A stretch of 64,000 bases of DNA from Kitasatospora fiedleri. Its GTDB lineage: Bacteria; Actinomycetota; Actinomycetes; Streptomycetales; Streptomycetaceae. Below the pieces are notes generated by a model. It had not been told where the DNA came from. It saw only the letters and a list, made by a program, of their open reading frames with translations, and made no database searches. The position numbers and the translations under genes are program-made. This document shows, piece by piece, positions 47,341-56,586 of this stretch (position 1 is the first letter of the stretch; every line of letters begins with the position of its first letter). Location of the stretch: assembly GCF_948472415.1 (NCBI RefSeq), contig NZ_OX419519.1, positions 2,480,001 to 2,544,000 on the forward strand. The letters run 5' to 3'.

Positions 47341-48480
47341 TCACCGGCCGTTGAAGGCGTCCTTCAACCGGGAGAACAGGCCCTGCTGGCCGGGCGCGAA
47401 CTGCCCGGACGGACGCTCCTCGCCGCGCAGCAGGGCGAGCCGCCGCAGCAGGTCCTCCTGCTCCGGGTCGAGCTTGGTGGGCGTCTGCACCTCGACGTGC
47501 ACTATCAGGTCACCCCGGCCGCCGCCGCGCAGGTGGGTGATGCCGCGGCCGTGCAGCGGGATCGACTGGCCGGACTGGGTGCCGGGCCGGATGTCGACCT
47601 CCTCCAGGCCGTCCAGGGTCTGCAGCGGCACCTGGGTGCCGAGCGACGCGGCGGTCATCGGGATGGTGACGGTGCAGTGCAGGTCGTCGCCGCGCCGCTG
47701 GAAGGTCGGGTGGCTGGTCTCGGCGATCTCCACGTACAGGTCGCCGGCGGGGCCGCCGCCGGGGCCGACCTCGCCCTCCCCGGCCAGCTGGATGCGGGTG
47801 CCGTTGTCGACACCGGCCGGGATCTTGACCGTGAGGGTGCGGCGGGCGCGGACCCGGCCGTCGCCGGCGCACTCGGGGCACGGGGTGGGGACGACGGTGC
47901 CGAAGCCCTGGCACTGCGGGCAGGGGCGGGAGGTCATGACCTGGCCCAGGAAGGACCGGGTGACCTGGGAGACCTCGCCCTTGCCGCGGCACATGTCGCA
48001 GGTCTGCGCGGAGGTGCCGGGCGCGGCGCCCTCGCCGTTGCAGGTGGTGCAGGTGACGGCGGTGTCGACCTGGAGTTCCTTGGTGGTGCCGAACGCGGCC
48101 TCCTCCAGGGTGATCTCCAGCCGGATCATGGCGTCCTGGCCGCGGCGGGTGCGCGAACGGGGGCCGCGCTGGCCGGTCGCGGCGCCGAAGAAGGCGTCCA
48201 TGATGTCGGAGAAGCCGAACCCGGCCGCGCCCGCGCCGAAGCCGCCCGCGCCGCCGCCGTTCGGCGACAGCGGGTCGCCGCCGAGGTCGTAGACCTGACG
48301 CTTCTGCGGGTCGGAGAGCACCTCGTAGGCGGCGTTGATCTCCTTGAACCGCTCCTGCGTCTTCGGGTCCGGGTTGACGTCCGGGTGCAGTTCACGGGCG
48401 AGGCGCCGGAACGCCTTCTTGATCTCGTCCTGCCCCGCGTCGCGTCGGACGCCGAGTACCGCGTAGTAGTCCGTGGCCAC
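47341..48480 (-). CDS. dnaJ: molecular chaperone DnaJ (second copy type)
   Basis: A 379-residue type I DnaJ, co-chaperone of DnaK. J-domain with HPD at 32-34, Gly/Phe region (GGGAGGFGAGAAGFGF), four zinc-finger repeats (CTTCNGEG, CDMCRGKG, CPQCQGFG, CPECAGDG) and C-terminal substrate-binding domains (ARRTLTVKIPAGVDNGTRIQ; GDLYVEIAETSHPTFQRRG). GTG 48480 has GGAG 6 nt upstream and gives VATDYYAVLGV. Its pairing with hrcA marks it as the dnaJ2 locus of Streptomyces; the dnaK-grpE-dnaJ1 operon is elsewhere. Controlled through CIRCE upstream of hrcA. Confidence 0.96.
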   Translation of the reverse strand: MATDYYAVLGVRRDAGQDEIKKAFRRLARELHPDVNPDPKTQERFKEINAAYEVLSDPQKRQVYDLGGDPLSPNGGGAGGFGAGAAGFGFSDIMDAFFGAATGQRGPRSRTRRGQDAMIRLEITLEEAAFGTTKELQVDTAVTCTTCNGEGAAPGTSAQTCDMCRGKGEVSQVTRSFLGQVMTSRPCPQCQGFGTVVPTPCPECAGDGRVRARRTLTVKIPAGVDNGTRIQLAGEGEVGPGGGPAGDLYVEIAETSHPTFQRRGDDLHCTVTIPMTAASLGTQVPLQTLDGLEEVDIRPGTQSGQSIPLHGRGITHLRGGGRGDLIVHVEVQTPTKLDPEQEDLLRRLALLRGEERPSGQFAPGQQGLFSRLKDAFNGR

Positions 48481-48561
48481 CAAATGCTCCGGTTTGTTCC
48501 GCCTCTAGAAGTGCCTGCGACAGCACGCTGCTTGTTGCGCCGTTCCGCTGCGGCCGCGCCG

Positions 48562-49635
48562 TTACGACTCCGCCAGGATCTGGCCGACGTACCGTGCCAC
48601 CGCGCGCACCGCCCCCATTGTGCCCGGGTAATCCATCCGGGTCGGACCGATCACTCCCAGCTTTGCCACGCTCTGGTCGCCCGAACCGTAACCGACCGAG
48701 ACCACCGACGTGGAATTGAGCCCCTCGTGCGCGATCTCGTGGCCGATCCGGACCGTCATCGCCGAGTCCGCCGTCTCGCCCAGCAGGCGCAACAGCACCA
48801 CCTGCTCCTCCAGCGCCTCCAGGACCGGCCGGATGGTGAGCGGGAAGTCATGGCCGAAACGCGTCAGGTTGGCGGTGCCCGCCAGCATGATCCGTTCCTC
48901 GTTCTGTTCGGCCAGCGCCTCGAACAGGACCGTCAGCACGGTGCTGACGGCGGGCCGGTCGGCGGGCTCGAAGCTCGCCGGCAGGTCCTCCAGGACGGTC
49001 GGCACCTCGGGCAGCCGGCAGCCGCCCGCCATGCCGTTGAGCCTGGCCCGCAGGTCGCCGAGCAGGGCCTCGCCGACCGGGGCCGGGCAGTCGGCCATGC
49101 GCTGTTCGACCCGGCCGGTGTTGGTGATCAGCACCAGCATCAGCTTGGTCGGGGTGAGCGACACCAGTTCGATGTGCCGCACGGTGGAGCGGGTCAGCGA
49201 CGGGTACTGGACCACCGCGACCTGCCGGGTGAGCTGGGCGAGCAGCCGCACCGTCCGGGCCACCACGTCGTCCAGGTCGACCGCGCCCTCCAGGAAGTGC
49301 CGGATCGCCCGGCGCTCGGGGGCGGTCATCGGCTTGACCTCGGCGAGCCGGTCGACGAAGAGCCGGTAGCCCTTGTCGGTGGGGATCCGGCCCGCGCTGG
49401 TGTGCGGCTGGTGGATGTACCCGTCGTCCTCCAGCGCGGACATGTCGTTGCGGACCGTGGCCGGGGAGACGCCGAGGTTGTGCCGCTCCACCAGGGCCTT
49501 GGAGCCGACCGGCTCCTCGGTGCCCACGTAGTCCTGGACGATCGCCCGGAGCACCGCGAGGCGCCGCTCGTCGAGCGGACGGGCGGTCGGGCGCGTGTCG
49601 ATCAGTCGGCCGTCGGGCTTGCCGTCGTCCGGCAT
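48562..49635 (-). CDS. hrcA: heat-inducible transcription repressor HrcA
   Basis: A 357-residue repressor of heat-shock genes that binds CIRCE and is helped by GroEL. Winged helix at the N-terminus ([40 protein letters not shown]), then [18 protein letters not shown] and the GAF-like domain ending [12 protein letters not shown] 49635 has GGAGG 10 nt upstream; it adds about 22 residues before the usual start region, so the exact N-terminus is uncertain, and an ATG at 49695 lies inside the CIRCE area. Operon with dnaJ, 81 bp downstream. Confidence 0.95.
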   Translation of the reverse strand: MPDDGKPDGRLIDTRPTARPLDERRLAVLRAIVQDYVGTEEPVGSKALVERHNLGVSPATVRNDMSALEDDGYIHQPHTSAGRIPTDKGYRLFVDRLAEVKPMTAPERRAIRHFLEGAVDLDDVVARTVRLLAQLTRQVAVVQYPSLTRSTVRHIELVSLTPTKLMLVLITNTGRVEQRMADCPAPVGEALLGDLRARLNGMAGGCRLPEVPTVLEDLPASFEPADRPAVSTVLTVLFEALAEQNEERIMLAGTANLTRFGHDFPLTIRPVLEALEEQVVLLRLLGETADSAMTVRIGHEIAHEGLNSTSVVSVGYGSGDQSVAKLGVIGPTRMDYPGTMGAVRAVARYVGQILAES

Positions 49636-49683
49636 GGGGCACGCACCTCCGTCGTCGTCCGTTGACCCGGTGTCTGACCCGGC

Positions 49684-49710
49684 TTGGCACTCCACTGGTC
49701 AGAGTGCCAG
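49684..49710. promoter_or_regulatory. CIRCE operator (HrcA binding site)
   Basis: TTGGCACTC-n9-GAGTGCCAG, against the consensus TTAGCACTC-n9-GAGTGCTAA: spacing exact, core GCACTC/GAGTGC perfect. 49 bp upstream of the hrcA start; a TACGGT -10-like hexamer (minus strand, plus 49712-49717) next to it would put +1 inside the operator. The rest of 49636-49937 holds no gene. Confidence 0.92.
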
Positions 49711-49937
49711 GACCGTACCTGCCAGTGTACGGCCCGGGCCTGACGGCAGGAACGGTCCGCCCCCGTGATCCTCGACCGAAGGACCGGCGACGCGCCCGGG
49801 ACGTGTCGCTTTCCCACCGAATTCCCATCGTTTCGGATGGTGCCCGCGGGGCCGCCCGGTGGCAGCATCGAAGGCGAGCGGGGCGGACGGCGCGGCAGCG
49901 CGGTCCGGCACCGCGCGAGGCACGAGGAGGAGCAGCG

Positions 49938-50858
49938 ATGTCGGTGCCACAGCACTCCAGGTTCACCCCCGACCGCGGGCTGACCGGCCGGATGGTCACC
50001 ACCATGTTCCTGATCGGGCTGGTCTACGTCGGCTTCACCGGCCTGCTGATCGTGCTGCTGCGCGGCGCCTGGCCGCTGGTGGTGCTGATCTCCGGCGGCC
50101 TGTTCGTCGCGCAGTTCTGGTTCTCCGACAAGATCACCGAACGGGCGATGGGCGCCCACCAGGTCACCCCCGAGCAGTACCCGCAGCTGCACGGCGCGGT
50201 CGACCGGCTGTGCGCGCTGGCCGACATGCCCAAGCCGCGGGTCGCGGTCGCCGACAACGACATGCCCAACGCCTTCGCCACCGGCCGCAACCCGCAGAAC
50301 GCGGTGATCTGCGTGACCACCGGCCTGCTGCGCCGGCTGGAGCCGGAGGAACTGGAGGGCGTACTGGCCCACGAGCTGTCGCACGTCGCGCACCGGGACG
50401 TCGCGGTGATGACGGTGGCCGGGTTCCTCGGCGTGCTGGCCGGCGCGATGACCAGGATCGCCCTGTACGGCGGCATGATGGGCGGCGGCAACCGCAACAG
50501 CAACGACCAGAACGCGGCGATCGCCATGGTGCTGATCCCGCTGGCCTCGATGGTGGTCTACGCGATCAGCTTCCTGCTCACCAGGCTGCTGTCCCGCTAC
50601 CGCGAGCTGGCCGCCGACCGGGCCGCCGCCCAGCTGACCGGCCGGCCCGCCGCGCTGGCCTCGGCGCTGACCAAGGTGACCGGGCAGATCGGCGCCATCC
50701 CGACCAAGGACCTGCGCAAGGCCCAGCCGTACAACGCCTTCTACTTCGCCCCGGCGCTGAGCGCCAGGGAGACCGCCTCCCAGCTGCTCTCCACCCACCC
50801 CTCGCTGGAGCAGCGCCTCGCCCAGCTGCGGAAGGTCTCCGACGAGCTCGGGCACTGA
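49938..50858 (+). CDS. htpX: M48-family membrane zinc metalloprotease HtpX
   Basis: A 306-residue membrane protease that degrades damaged membrane proteins. Two N-terminal membrane segments (VTTMFLIGLVYVGFTGLLIV; WPLVVLISGGLFVAQFWF), catalytic zinc motif VLAHELSHVAHRD, two further segments (AVMTVAGFLGVLAGAMTRIA; AIAMVLIPLASMVVYAISFL) and the third ligand in SRYRELAADRAAAQLTG. ATG 49938 follows GAGGAGG. Divergent from hrcA, which suits a role in stress response; followed by pspAB. Confidence 0.96.
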   Translation: MSVPQHSRFTPDRGLTGRMVTTMFLIGLVYVGFTGLLIVLLRGAWPLVVLISGGLFVAQFWFSDKITERAMGAHQVTPEQYPQLHGAVDRLCALADMPKPRVAVADNDMPNAFATGRNPQNAVICVTTGLLRRLEPEELEGVLAHELSHVAHRDVAVMTVAGFLGVLAGAMTRIALYGGMMGGGNRNSNDQNAAIAMVLIPLASMVVYAISFLLTRLLSRYRELAADRAAAQLTGRPAALASALTKVTGQIGAIPTKDLRKAQPYNAFYFAPALSARETASQLLSTHPSLEQRLAQLRKVSDELGH

Positions 50859-50900
50859 GCCCGCCCCCGCCGGAGCCACCCACCTCGGCCACCGCAGTCA

Positions 50901-50940
50901 CGGAAATCACCGAAGTCACTCGAAGTCACTCCAAGTCACC
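50901..50940. repeat. four imperfect 10-bp tandem repeats (CGAAGTCACT)
   Basis: Units at 50901, 50911, 50921 and 50931, the two middle ones identical. Between htpX and pspAB. Confidence 0.7.
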
Positions 50941-50958
50941 GAAGAAGGAGCTCGCGGC

Positions 50959-51546
50959 GTGGGATTCCTGGACGCCCTGTTCGGCCGGACCAAGCCGGTG
51001 AAGCCCGACCTCGACCAGCTGTTCGGCATCCCGTCGGCGGCGCTGACCCTGCAGGCCGCCAAGGGGTTCCTCCCGACCGGCCTGGGCTCGGTCTGCTTCG
51101 CCGCGGTCGAGGGCGCGGCCTTCACCGAGGTGCAGCAGCAGGTGCGGGCGCTGCTGGACGCGGACACCGGGCGCGGCGGCGTCCCCGTCGAGGCGTCCCG
51201 GGACGGGTACGGGTACTCCTGGCTGCTCTCCCGGCACACCCCCGAGGAGCTGCCCGACCTGGTCAACGACCTGCACGCGGTCAACAGCGAGCTGGAGGCC
51301 AACGGCTTCGGGCCGCAGCTGCTCTGCTCGCTGGTCGCCTTCCGGGACGCCGAGGGCCGCTCGCTGGCCCTGGTGTACCTGTACAAGCGCGGCACCTTCT
51401 ACCCGATGTGCAAGGTCGCCGGGCAGGAGAAGCGGGACAACCCGCTGGAGATCGAGGTCTCCCACCTGCTCCGCGACGACCTGCGGATCGAGCCGGACCT
51501 CTCCCGCTGGTTCCCGGTCTGGGGCGCGCCGGGCCTGGCGGACTGA
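50959..51546 (+). CDS. pspAB: PspA-associated protein PspAB
   Basis: A 195-residue soluble protein of the family found beside HtpX in actinobacteria and named PspAB for its association with phage-shock proteins. Begins GFLDALFGRTKPVKPDLDQL, then FGIPSAALTLQAAKGFLPTG, YGYSWLLSRHTPEELPDLVN and LYKRGTFYPMCKVAGQEKRD. GTG 50959 with AAGGAG upstream. Role inferred from the pairing: envelope-stress response together with HtpX. No psp genes besides it are in the window. Confidence 0.85.
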   Translation: MGFLDALFGRTKPVKPDLDQLFGIPSAALTLQAAKGFLPTGLGSVCFAAVEGAAFTEVQQQVRALLDADTGRGGVPVEASRDGYGYSWLLSRHTPEELPDLVNDLHAVNSELEANGFGPQLLCSLVAFRDAEGRSLALVYLYKRGTFYPMCKVAGQEKRDNPLEIEVSHLLRDDLRIEPDLSRWFPVWGAPGLAD

Positions 51547-51552
51547 CCCCCG

Positions 51553-52251
51553 TCAGTGCGCCCGGGCCCGGTACGCCTGCACGGCGGCGTCCAGAACGGT
51601 CTGCAGGTCGTCGGTCGGCCGGTCGGTGCCGGCCTGCTGCACCGTCAGGACCACGTCGCCGAACCGGACGAACGCGGTCTCGTCGACCCACGGGTGGACG
51701 CCGTCGGGCGGCGGCATCGAGGTGATCCGCACCCGCAGGCTGTCGCCGACCTGGATCGCGGTCGCGCTCTCCTGCAACACCGAGCCGTCCACCAGCACCG
51801 TGCTGAAGTCCGCGCAGCGTCCGACCGCCGCACGAACCGCGTCCAGGGCGGCGGCCGCCCGTCCGAACGGGTAGCGGTCGAGCACCTCCTGCCCGCCCCA
51901 GCCGAAGTCGTCGTCGCCGACGGGTTGGCGCTCCAGGCCCACCGCGACGTCCTCCAACGGCTTGGCGTGCGTGGTCAGGAAGGACGTGATGCCCAGCTCG
52001 GAGCAGGGCATCGACTCCAGCGGCTCGGTGTTCGGCACGTAGGTGGAGGCGGCGCGCGGCGCGCGGGTGGTGGTCGACTCCACCTCCGAGGTGTTCAGGG
52101 TGAAGCCCTTCGGCAGCAGGTCCGCCGTCAGCAGGCCCGCGCGCAGCGACGGCGGCGCCGGATCAGCCTTCTTCGAGCCGTCGGCCGTACAGGCCGTCCC
52201 GCCCAGCAGCAGCACTGCGGCGACCGCCGCCACCGGCCGGCGCCCGTTCAT
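51553..52251 (-). CDS. secreted lipoprotein
   Basis: A 232-residue lipoprotein: signal segment VAAVAAVLLLGGTAC with the lipobox Cys near residue 21, a short charged linker (TADGSKKADPAPP), then a domain of about 190 residues beginning LRAGLLTADLLPKGFTLN with two further cysteines (SMPCSEL; VGRCADF) likely in a disulfide, and the strand series VRITSMPPPDGVHPWVDETA, FVRFGDVVLTVQQAG. The layout resembles PknH-sensor-like extracellular domains of actinobacteria, but that is tentative. Convergent with pspAB, 6 bp apart. Confidence 0.85.
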   Translation of the reverse strand: MNGRRPVAAVAAVLLLGGTACTADGSKKADPAPPSLRAGLLTADLLPKGFTLNTSEVESTTTRAPRAASTYVPNTEPLESMPCSELGITSFLTTHAKPLEDVAVGLERQPVGDDDFGWGGQEVLDRYPFGRAAAALDAVRAAVGRCADFSTVLVDGSVLQESATAIQVGDSLRVRITSMPPPDGVHPWVDETAFVRFGDVVLTVQQAGTDRPTDDLQTVLDAAVQAYRARAH

Positions 52252-52512
52252 CGTTCCGCCCCCGCTCCTGCGTGATCATCGGAGTGTGATCGTCGGGCAA
52301 TATCCCACACCGGTGGCGGCCTCCCGCTCCCTGGGTGGCACCCGTGACCGACCGGACCGCGCCGGTTCCACCTCGGCGACACCACGGCCGCCCACCTCGA
52401 CGGCGCCGGGGGCCGGGCCCGCACCTTCGCCCGCCGACGTCCTCGCCACCGCCGCCCCCGCACCCGTGCTGACGCGACGTCGGGCCGACCGGCGTTTCGT
52501 AGACTGCGATCC

Positions 52513-53358
52513 ATGCGGAGCAGGGAGTACGGGCCGGATCTGACCCCGCCGTGGAAGCGGCAGCAGCCCGCGCCGGAGGTGGCGGCGGAGCGGGACCTGG
52601 TGGTGGAGGAGGCGGCGACCGGGTTCTGCGGGGCGGTAGTGCGCTGCGAGCGGACGGCCGAGGGGTTCACCGTCACGCTGGAGGACCGGTTCGGCAAGCA
52701 CCGGGTGTTCCCGCTGGTGCCGCGCGGGTTCCTGCTGGAGGGGCGGGTGGTGACGCTGGTGCGGCCCGCCGCGGCGGCGCCGGCCGCGCCGCGCGGTCCG
52801 GGGCGCACGGCGTCCGGTTCGGTCGCGGTGCCGGGGGCGCGGGCCCGGGTGGCCCGCGAGTCGCGGATCTACGTCGAGGGCCGGCACGACGCCGAGCTGG
52901 TCGAACGGGTCTGGGGCGACGACCTGCGGGTCGAGGGCGTGGTGGTGGAGTACCTGGAGGGCGTGGACGACCTGCCCGCCGTCGTCGAGGCGTTCGCGCC
53001 CAGCCCGGGCCGGCGGCTGGGCGTGCTGGTCGACCACCTGCTGCCCGGCACCAAGGAGCACCGGATCGCCGCCCGGGTGACCGGCGAGCACGTCCTGGTG
53101 GTCGGCCACCCCTACGTCGACATCTGGCAGGCCGTGAAACCCGCCGGGCTGGGCTTCGCGGCCTGGCCGGAGGTGCCGCGCGGCGAGGTGTGGAAGGAGG
53201 GCGTCTGCCGCCGGCTGGGCTGGCCGGTGGACACCCCCGCCGCCTGGAAACGCATCCTCGCCTCGGTCGACGGCTGGAAGGACCTGGAGCCGGAACTGCT
53301 CGGCCGGGTCGAGGAGTTGATCGACTTCGTCACGCTGCCGGGCAGCGCCGGGGCCTGA
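52513..53358 (+). CDS. DUF3097-family protein
   Basis: A 281-residue cytoplasmic protein conserved across actinobacteria, function unknown. Starts RSREYGPDLTPPWKRQ; N-terminal beta domain (TGFCGAVVRCERTAEGFTVT, EDRFGKHRVFPLVPRGFL), then RIYVEGRHDAELVERVWG and LGVLVDHLLPGTKEHRIA, which resemble toprim-like motifs (Glu in the first strand, Asp in the second), and HVLVVGHPYVDIWQAVKP. A role with nucleic acids would be inference from the toprim resemblance. ATG 52513. Confidence 0.92.
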   Translation: MRSREYGPDLTPPWKRQQPAPEVAAERDLVVEEAATGFCGAVVRCERTAEGFTVTLEDRFGKHRVFPLVPRGFLLEGRVVTLVRPAAAAPAAPRGPGRTASGSVAVPGARARVARESRIYVEGRHDAELVERVWGDDLRVEGVVVEYLEGVDDLPAVVEAFAPSPGRRLGVLVDHLLPGTKEHRIAARVTGEHVLVVGHPYVDIWQAVKPAGLGFAAWPEVPRGEVWKEGVCRRLGWPVDTPAAWKRILASVDGWKDLEPELLGRVEELIDFVTLPGSAGA

Positions 53359-53371
53359 GCCCCGGACCGGG

Positions 53372-54600
53372 TCAGTCGACCAGGTCGCGGACCACCCCGT
53401 CCGCCAACAGCCGCCCGCGCAGGGTCAGCGCGGCCCGGCCCGCCGCGTACGGGGCGGGCTCCAGCAGGCCGTCGGCGAGGGCCCGGTCGGCGGCGGCCCG
53501 GCCGTCGGGGGTGAGCAGGTCGAGCGGGCAGCCCTCGGCGAGGCGCAGTTCGAGCAGGATGCGCTCGACCCGGCGGTCCTCGTCGGCCAGCACCTCGCGG
53601 CCGAGGGCGGGGGTGCGCCCTCGGCGAGGGCCTGGGCGTACGCGGCGGGGTGCTTGGCGTTCCACCAGCGGACGCCGCCGACGTGGCTGTGCGCGCCGGG
53701 GCCGGCGCCCCACCAGTCGGCGCCGGTCCAGTACAGCTCGTTGTGGCGGCAGCGGCCCTCGGGGTGGTGGCCCAGTTGGAGACCTCGTACCAGGCGTACC
53801 CGGCGGCGGTCAGCGCCCGGTCGGCCATCAGGTAGCGGTCGGCGTGCACGTCGTCGTCGATCATCGACAGTTCGCCGCGCTTGACCCGGGCGGCGAGGCG
53901 GGTGCCGTCCTCGACGATCAGCGAGTACGCGGAGACGTGGTCCGGGCCGGCGCCGATCGCCGCGTCCAGCGAGGCCTGCCAGTCCCGGTCGGACTCGCCG
54001 GGGGTGCCGTAGATCAGGTCCAGGTTGACGTGGTCGAAGCCGGCCGCGCGGGCCTCGGCGACGCAGGCCTCGGGGCGGCCGCGGGGTGTGGTGGCGGTCG
54101 AGCAGGGCGAGCACGTGCGGGCGGGCGCTCTGCATGCCGAAGGAGATCCGGTTGTAGCCGCCCGCGCGCAGTTCGGCCAGGTAGGCCGGGTCGACGGACT
54201 CCGGGTTGGCCTCGGTGGTGACCTCCGCGCCGGGGGCGAGGCCGAACTCCTCGCGCAGCGCGGCCAGCATCCGCACCAGGTCGCGGGCGGGCAGCAGGGT
54301 CGGGGTGCCGCCGCCGAGGAAGACCGTCTCGACCGGCAGCTCGGTGTCGCCGAGGACCCGGCGGGCCTGCCGGATCTCGGCGATCACGTTGTCCGCGTAG
54401 GTCTCCTGCGAGGCGACCGCGCCGGAGGAGCGCAGTTCGGTGGCGGTGTAGGTGTTGAAGTCGCAGTAGCCGCAGCGGCTGGCGCAGTACGGCACGTGCA
54501 GGTAGAAGCCGAACGGCCGCTCGCCGAGTCCGTGCAGGGCGTGGGCGGGCAGCGAGCCGTCGGACGGCACCGGTTCGCCGTCGGGGAGTGCGGAGGGCAT
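53372..54600 (-). pseudogene. hemW: haem chaperone HemW (oxygen-independent coproporphyrinogen III oxidase-like), three frame breaks
   Basis: HemW is a radical-SAM protein that delivers haem. ATG 54600 opens HGLGERPFGFYLHVPYCASR with the SAM cluster motif CASRCGYCDF, then VETVFLGGGTPTLLPA, NPESVDPAYLAELRAGGYNR and SFGMQSARPHVLALLDRHHT. The frame then breaks: one extra base at about 54080-54082, one missing near 53759-53764 (in ATTP-EGRCRHNELYW), one missing near 53616-53620 (in ALAEG-RTPALGREVLAD). Corrected length is 409 residues with a normal C-terminal HemN domain ending GRLLADGVVRDLVD. Three breaks with perfect codon bias between them point to sequence errors rather than decay. Confidence 0.88.
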
Positions 54601-54669
54601 GCGTCCATTGTCCGGTAGCGGCCGGCGAAACCCGAAAAGGGTCCGCCGGCCGTACCGGACGGGCGGGGC

Positions 54670-56431
54670 TCAGGCCTCGTTGGTGCCCGCGTACATCGCG
54701 CTGACCTCGTCGGCGTACGTCCGCTCGACCACCGGGCGCTTGATCTTCAGGCTCGGGGTGAGCTCGCCGTGCTCGATGTCCAGGTCGCGCGGGAGCAGCG
54801 CGAACTTCTTGATCGTCTGCCAGCGCTGGAGCTCGCCGTTGAGGCGCTTGACGAAGCCGTCGATCAGCTCGACGGTGGCCGGGTCGGCGACCACCTCGGC
54901 GTACGGCTTGCCGGCCAGGCCGTGCTCGGCGGCCCACGGCATGATCACCGTCTCGTCCAGGCCGATCAGCGCGGTGCAGTAGTTGCGGCCGTTGCCGATC
55001 ACCAGGATGTTGCTGACGAACGGGCAGATCGCCTTGAACTTGCCCTCGACCTCGCTGGGCGCGACGTACTTGCCGCCGGAGGTCTTGAACATGTCCTTCT
55101 TGCGGTCGGTGATCCGCAGGTAGCCGCCCTCGCCGAGCTCGCCGATGTCGCCGGTGTGGAACCAGCCGTCCGGCTCCAGCACCTCGGCGGTCTGCTCGGG
55201 CATCCGGTGGTAGCCGCGCATGACGCCCGGGCCGCGCAGCAGGATCTCGCCGTCCTCGGCGATCCGCACCTCGGTGCCGGGCAGCGGCAGGCCGACGGTG
55301 CCGACCCGGAAGTCCTCGGCCCGGTTGACCGTGGAGCCGGCCGAGGTCTCGGTCAGGCCGTAGCCCTCCAGCACCGGGACGCCCGCGCCCTTGAAGAAGT
55401 AGCCGATCTCCGGCGCCAGGGCCGCGCTGCCCGACACCGCGCCGCGCAGCCGGCCGCCGAACGCGGCCCGGATCTTGGTGTACACCAGCCGGTCGGCCAG
55501 CGAGTGCCGCAGCCGCAGGCCCAGCGGGGCGCTCTCCCGCCCGGTGGCGACCTGGGCGGCCTGGACGGTCTGCGCGTACTCGCGGGCCGTCCCGGCCGCC
55601 CACAGGAAGATCTTGTACTTGGCGCCGCCCTCGGCCCGGGCCCGGCCCGCGATGCCGTTGTAGACCTTCTCGAAGATCCGCGGCGCGGAGGCCATCAGGG
55701 TCGGGCGGATCACCGGCAGGTTGTGGATGATCCGGTCCACCCGGCCGTCCACCGCCATCACGTGGCCGGTGGCGATCTGGCCGGAGATCAGCGTCTTGCC
55801 GAACACGTGCGACAGCGGCAGCCACATGAACTGCACGTCGTCCGCGCGCAGCAGCCCGCTCTCCTCCTGCGCCACGCCCTCGTAGGCCCAGCAGTCGTGC
55901 ACCAGGCGCACGCCCTTGGGGCGGCCGGTGGTGCCGGAGGTGTAGATCAGGGTGGCGAGCTGCTCCTTGTCGAGCGAGTCGACGGCCTTCTCCACCGCGT
56001 CGGGGTGCTCGGCCAGGTAGGCGGTGCCGCGCTCCTCCAGCTCGGCGAGGGTGAGCACGGTCAGACCCTCGGCCTGCGGGACGCCGTCGGCGGGGGCCTC
56101 GAACAGGACCACCCACTCCAGCTCGGGCAGCGCGTCCTTCTGCTCGGCGGCCTTGCGCAGCTGGCCCTCGTCCTCGGCGAACAGCGCGCGGCTGCCGGAG
56201 TCGGCCAGGATGAACGCGGTCTCGTCGGAGTTGGTGCTCGGGTAGACGGTGGTGGTGGCCGCGCCGGCGCACATGTTGCCGAGGTCGGCGAGGATCCACT
56301 CGATCCTGGTCGCCGAGGCGATCGCCACCCGGTCCTCGCGCGGTGCCCAGCGCCATCAGGCCGGCCGCGACCGCGGTGACCGCGGGCGCCCGCCCGGTCA
56401 GCGAACCCACTTCGGCAGTAACAAAGGGCAC
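54670..56431 (-). CDS. fadD: long-chain fatty-acid--CoA ligase, frame break near N-terminus
   Basis: An AMP-forming acyl-CoA synthetase activating fatty acids. Motifs: P-loop LIYTSGTTGRPKGV, WLPLSHVFGKTL, AVSGSAALAPEIGYFF, EGYGLTETSAGSTV, motif WFHTGDIGELGEGGYLRITD and RKKDMFKTSGGKYVAPSEVE. From GTG 56328 an intact 552-residue frame covers nearly all. Upstream, GTG 56431 starts PFVTAEVGSLTG and AVTAVAAGLMALGT, joining through one extra base at about 56340 (ALGT-REDRVAIAS); corrected length 586. Compared with other family members the N-terminus lacks some residues. GTG 56431 lies at the predicted transcription start. Confidence 0.88.
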
Positions 56432-56435
56432 CAGC

Positions 56436-56464
56436 AGCCTAGGGGGTGGAAAGCCGATCCGTAA
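56436..56464 (-). promoter_or_regulatory. predicted fadD promoter, leaderless start
   Basis: On the minus strand TTACGG (plus 56459-56464), 17-bp spacer, TAGGCT (plus 56436-56441), then 4 nt to GTG 56431, putting +1 at or next to the start codon. Confidence 0.5.
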
Positions 56465-56586
56465 GGGGGTGACGTGAGCTGGCACACTCCCAGGTCGGCA
56501 GTGCAGCAGCTGCCCGAACGTGAAGCTTTCTCCCCAGTACCCGAAATCGGGATGCGCCCATCCCCTCCGCAGACGAGAGTGTCACG

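Noticed and set aside
54014..56485. Minus-strand open frame of 823 codons through fadD and hemW
   Set aside because: Mostly the wrong frame of fadD; only its first 30 residues after 56431 are likely real, as the fadD N-terminus.
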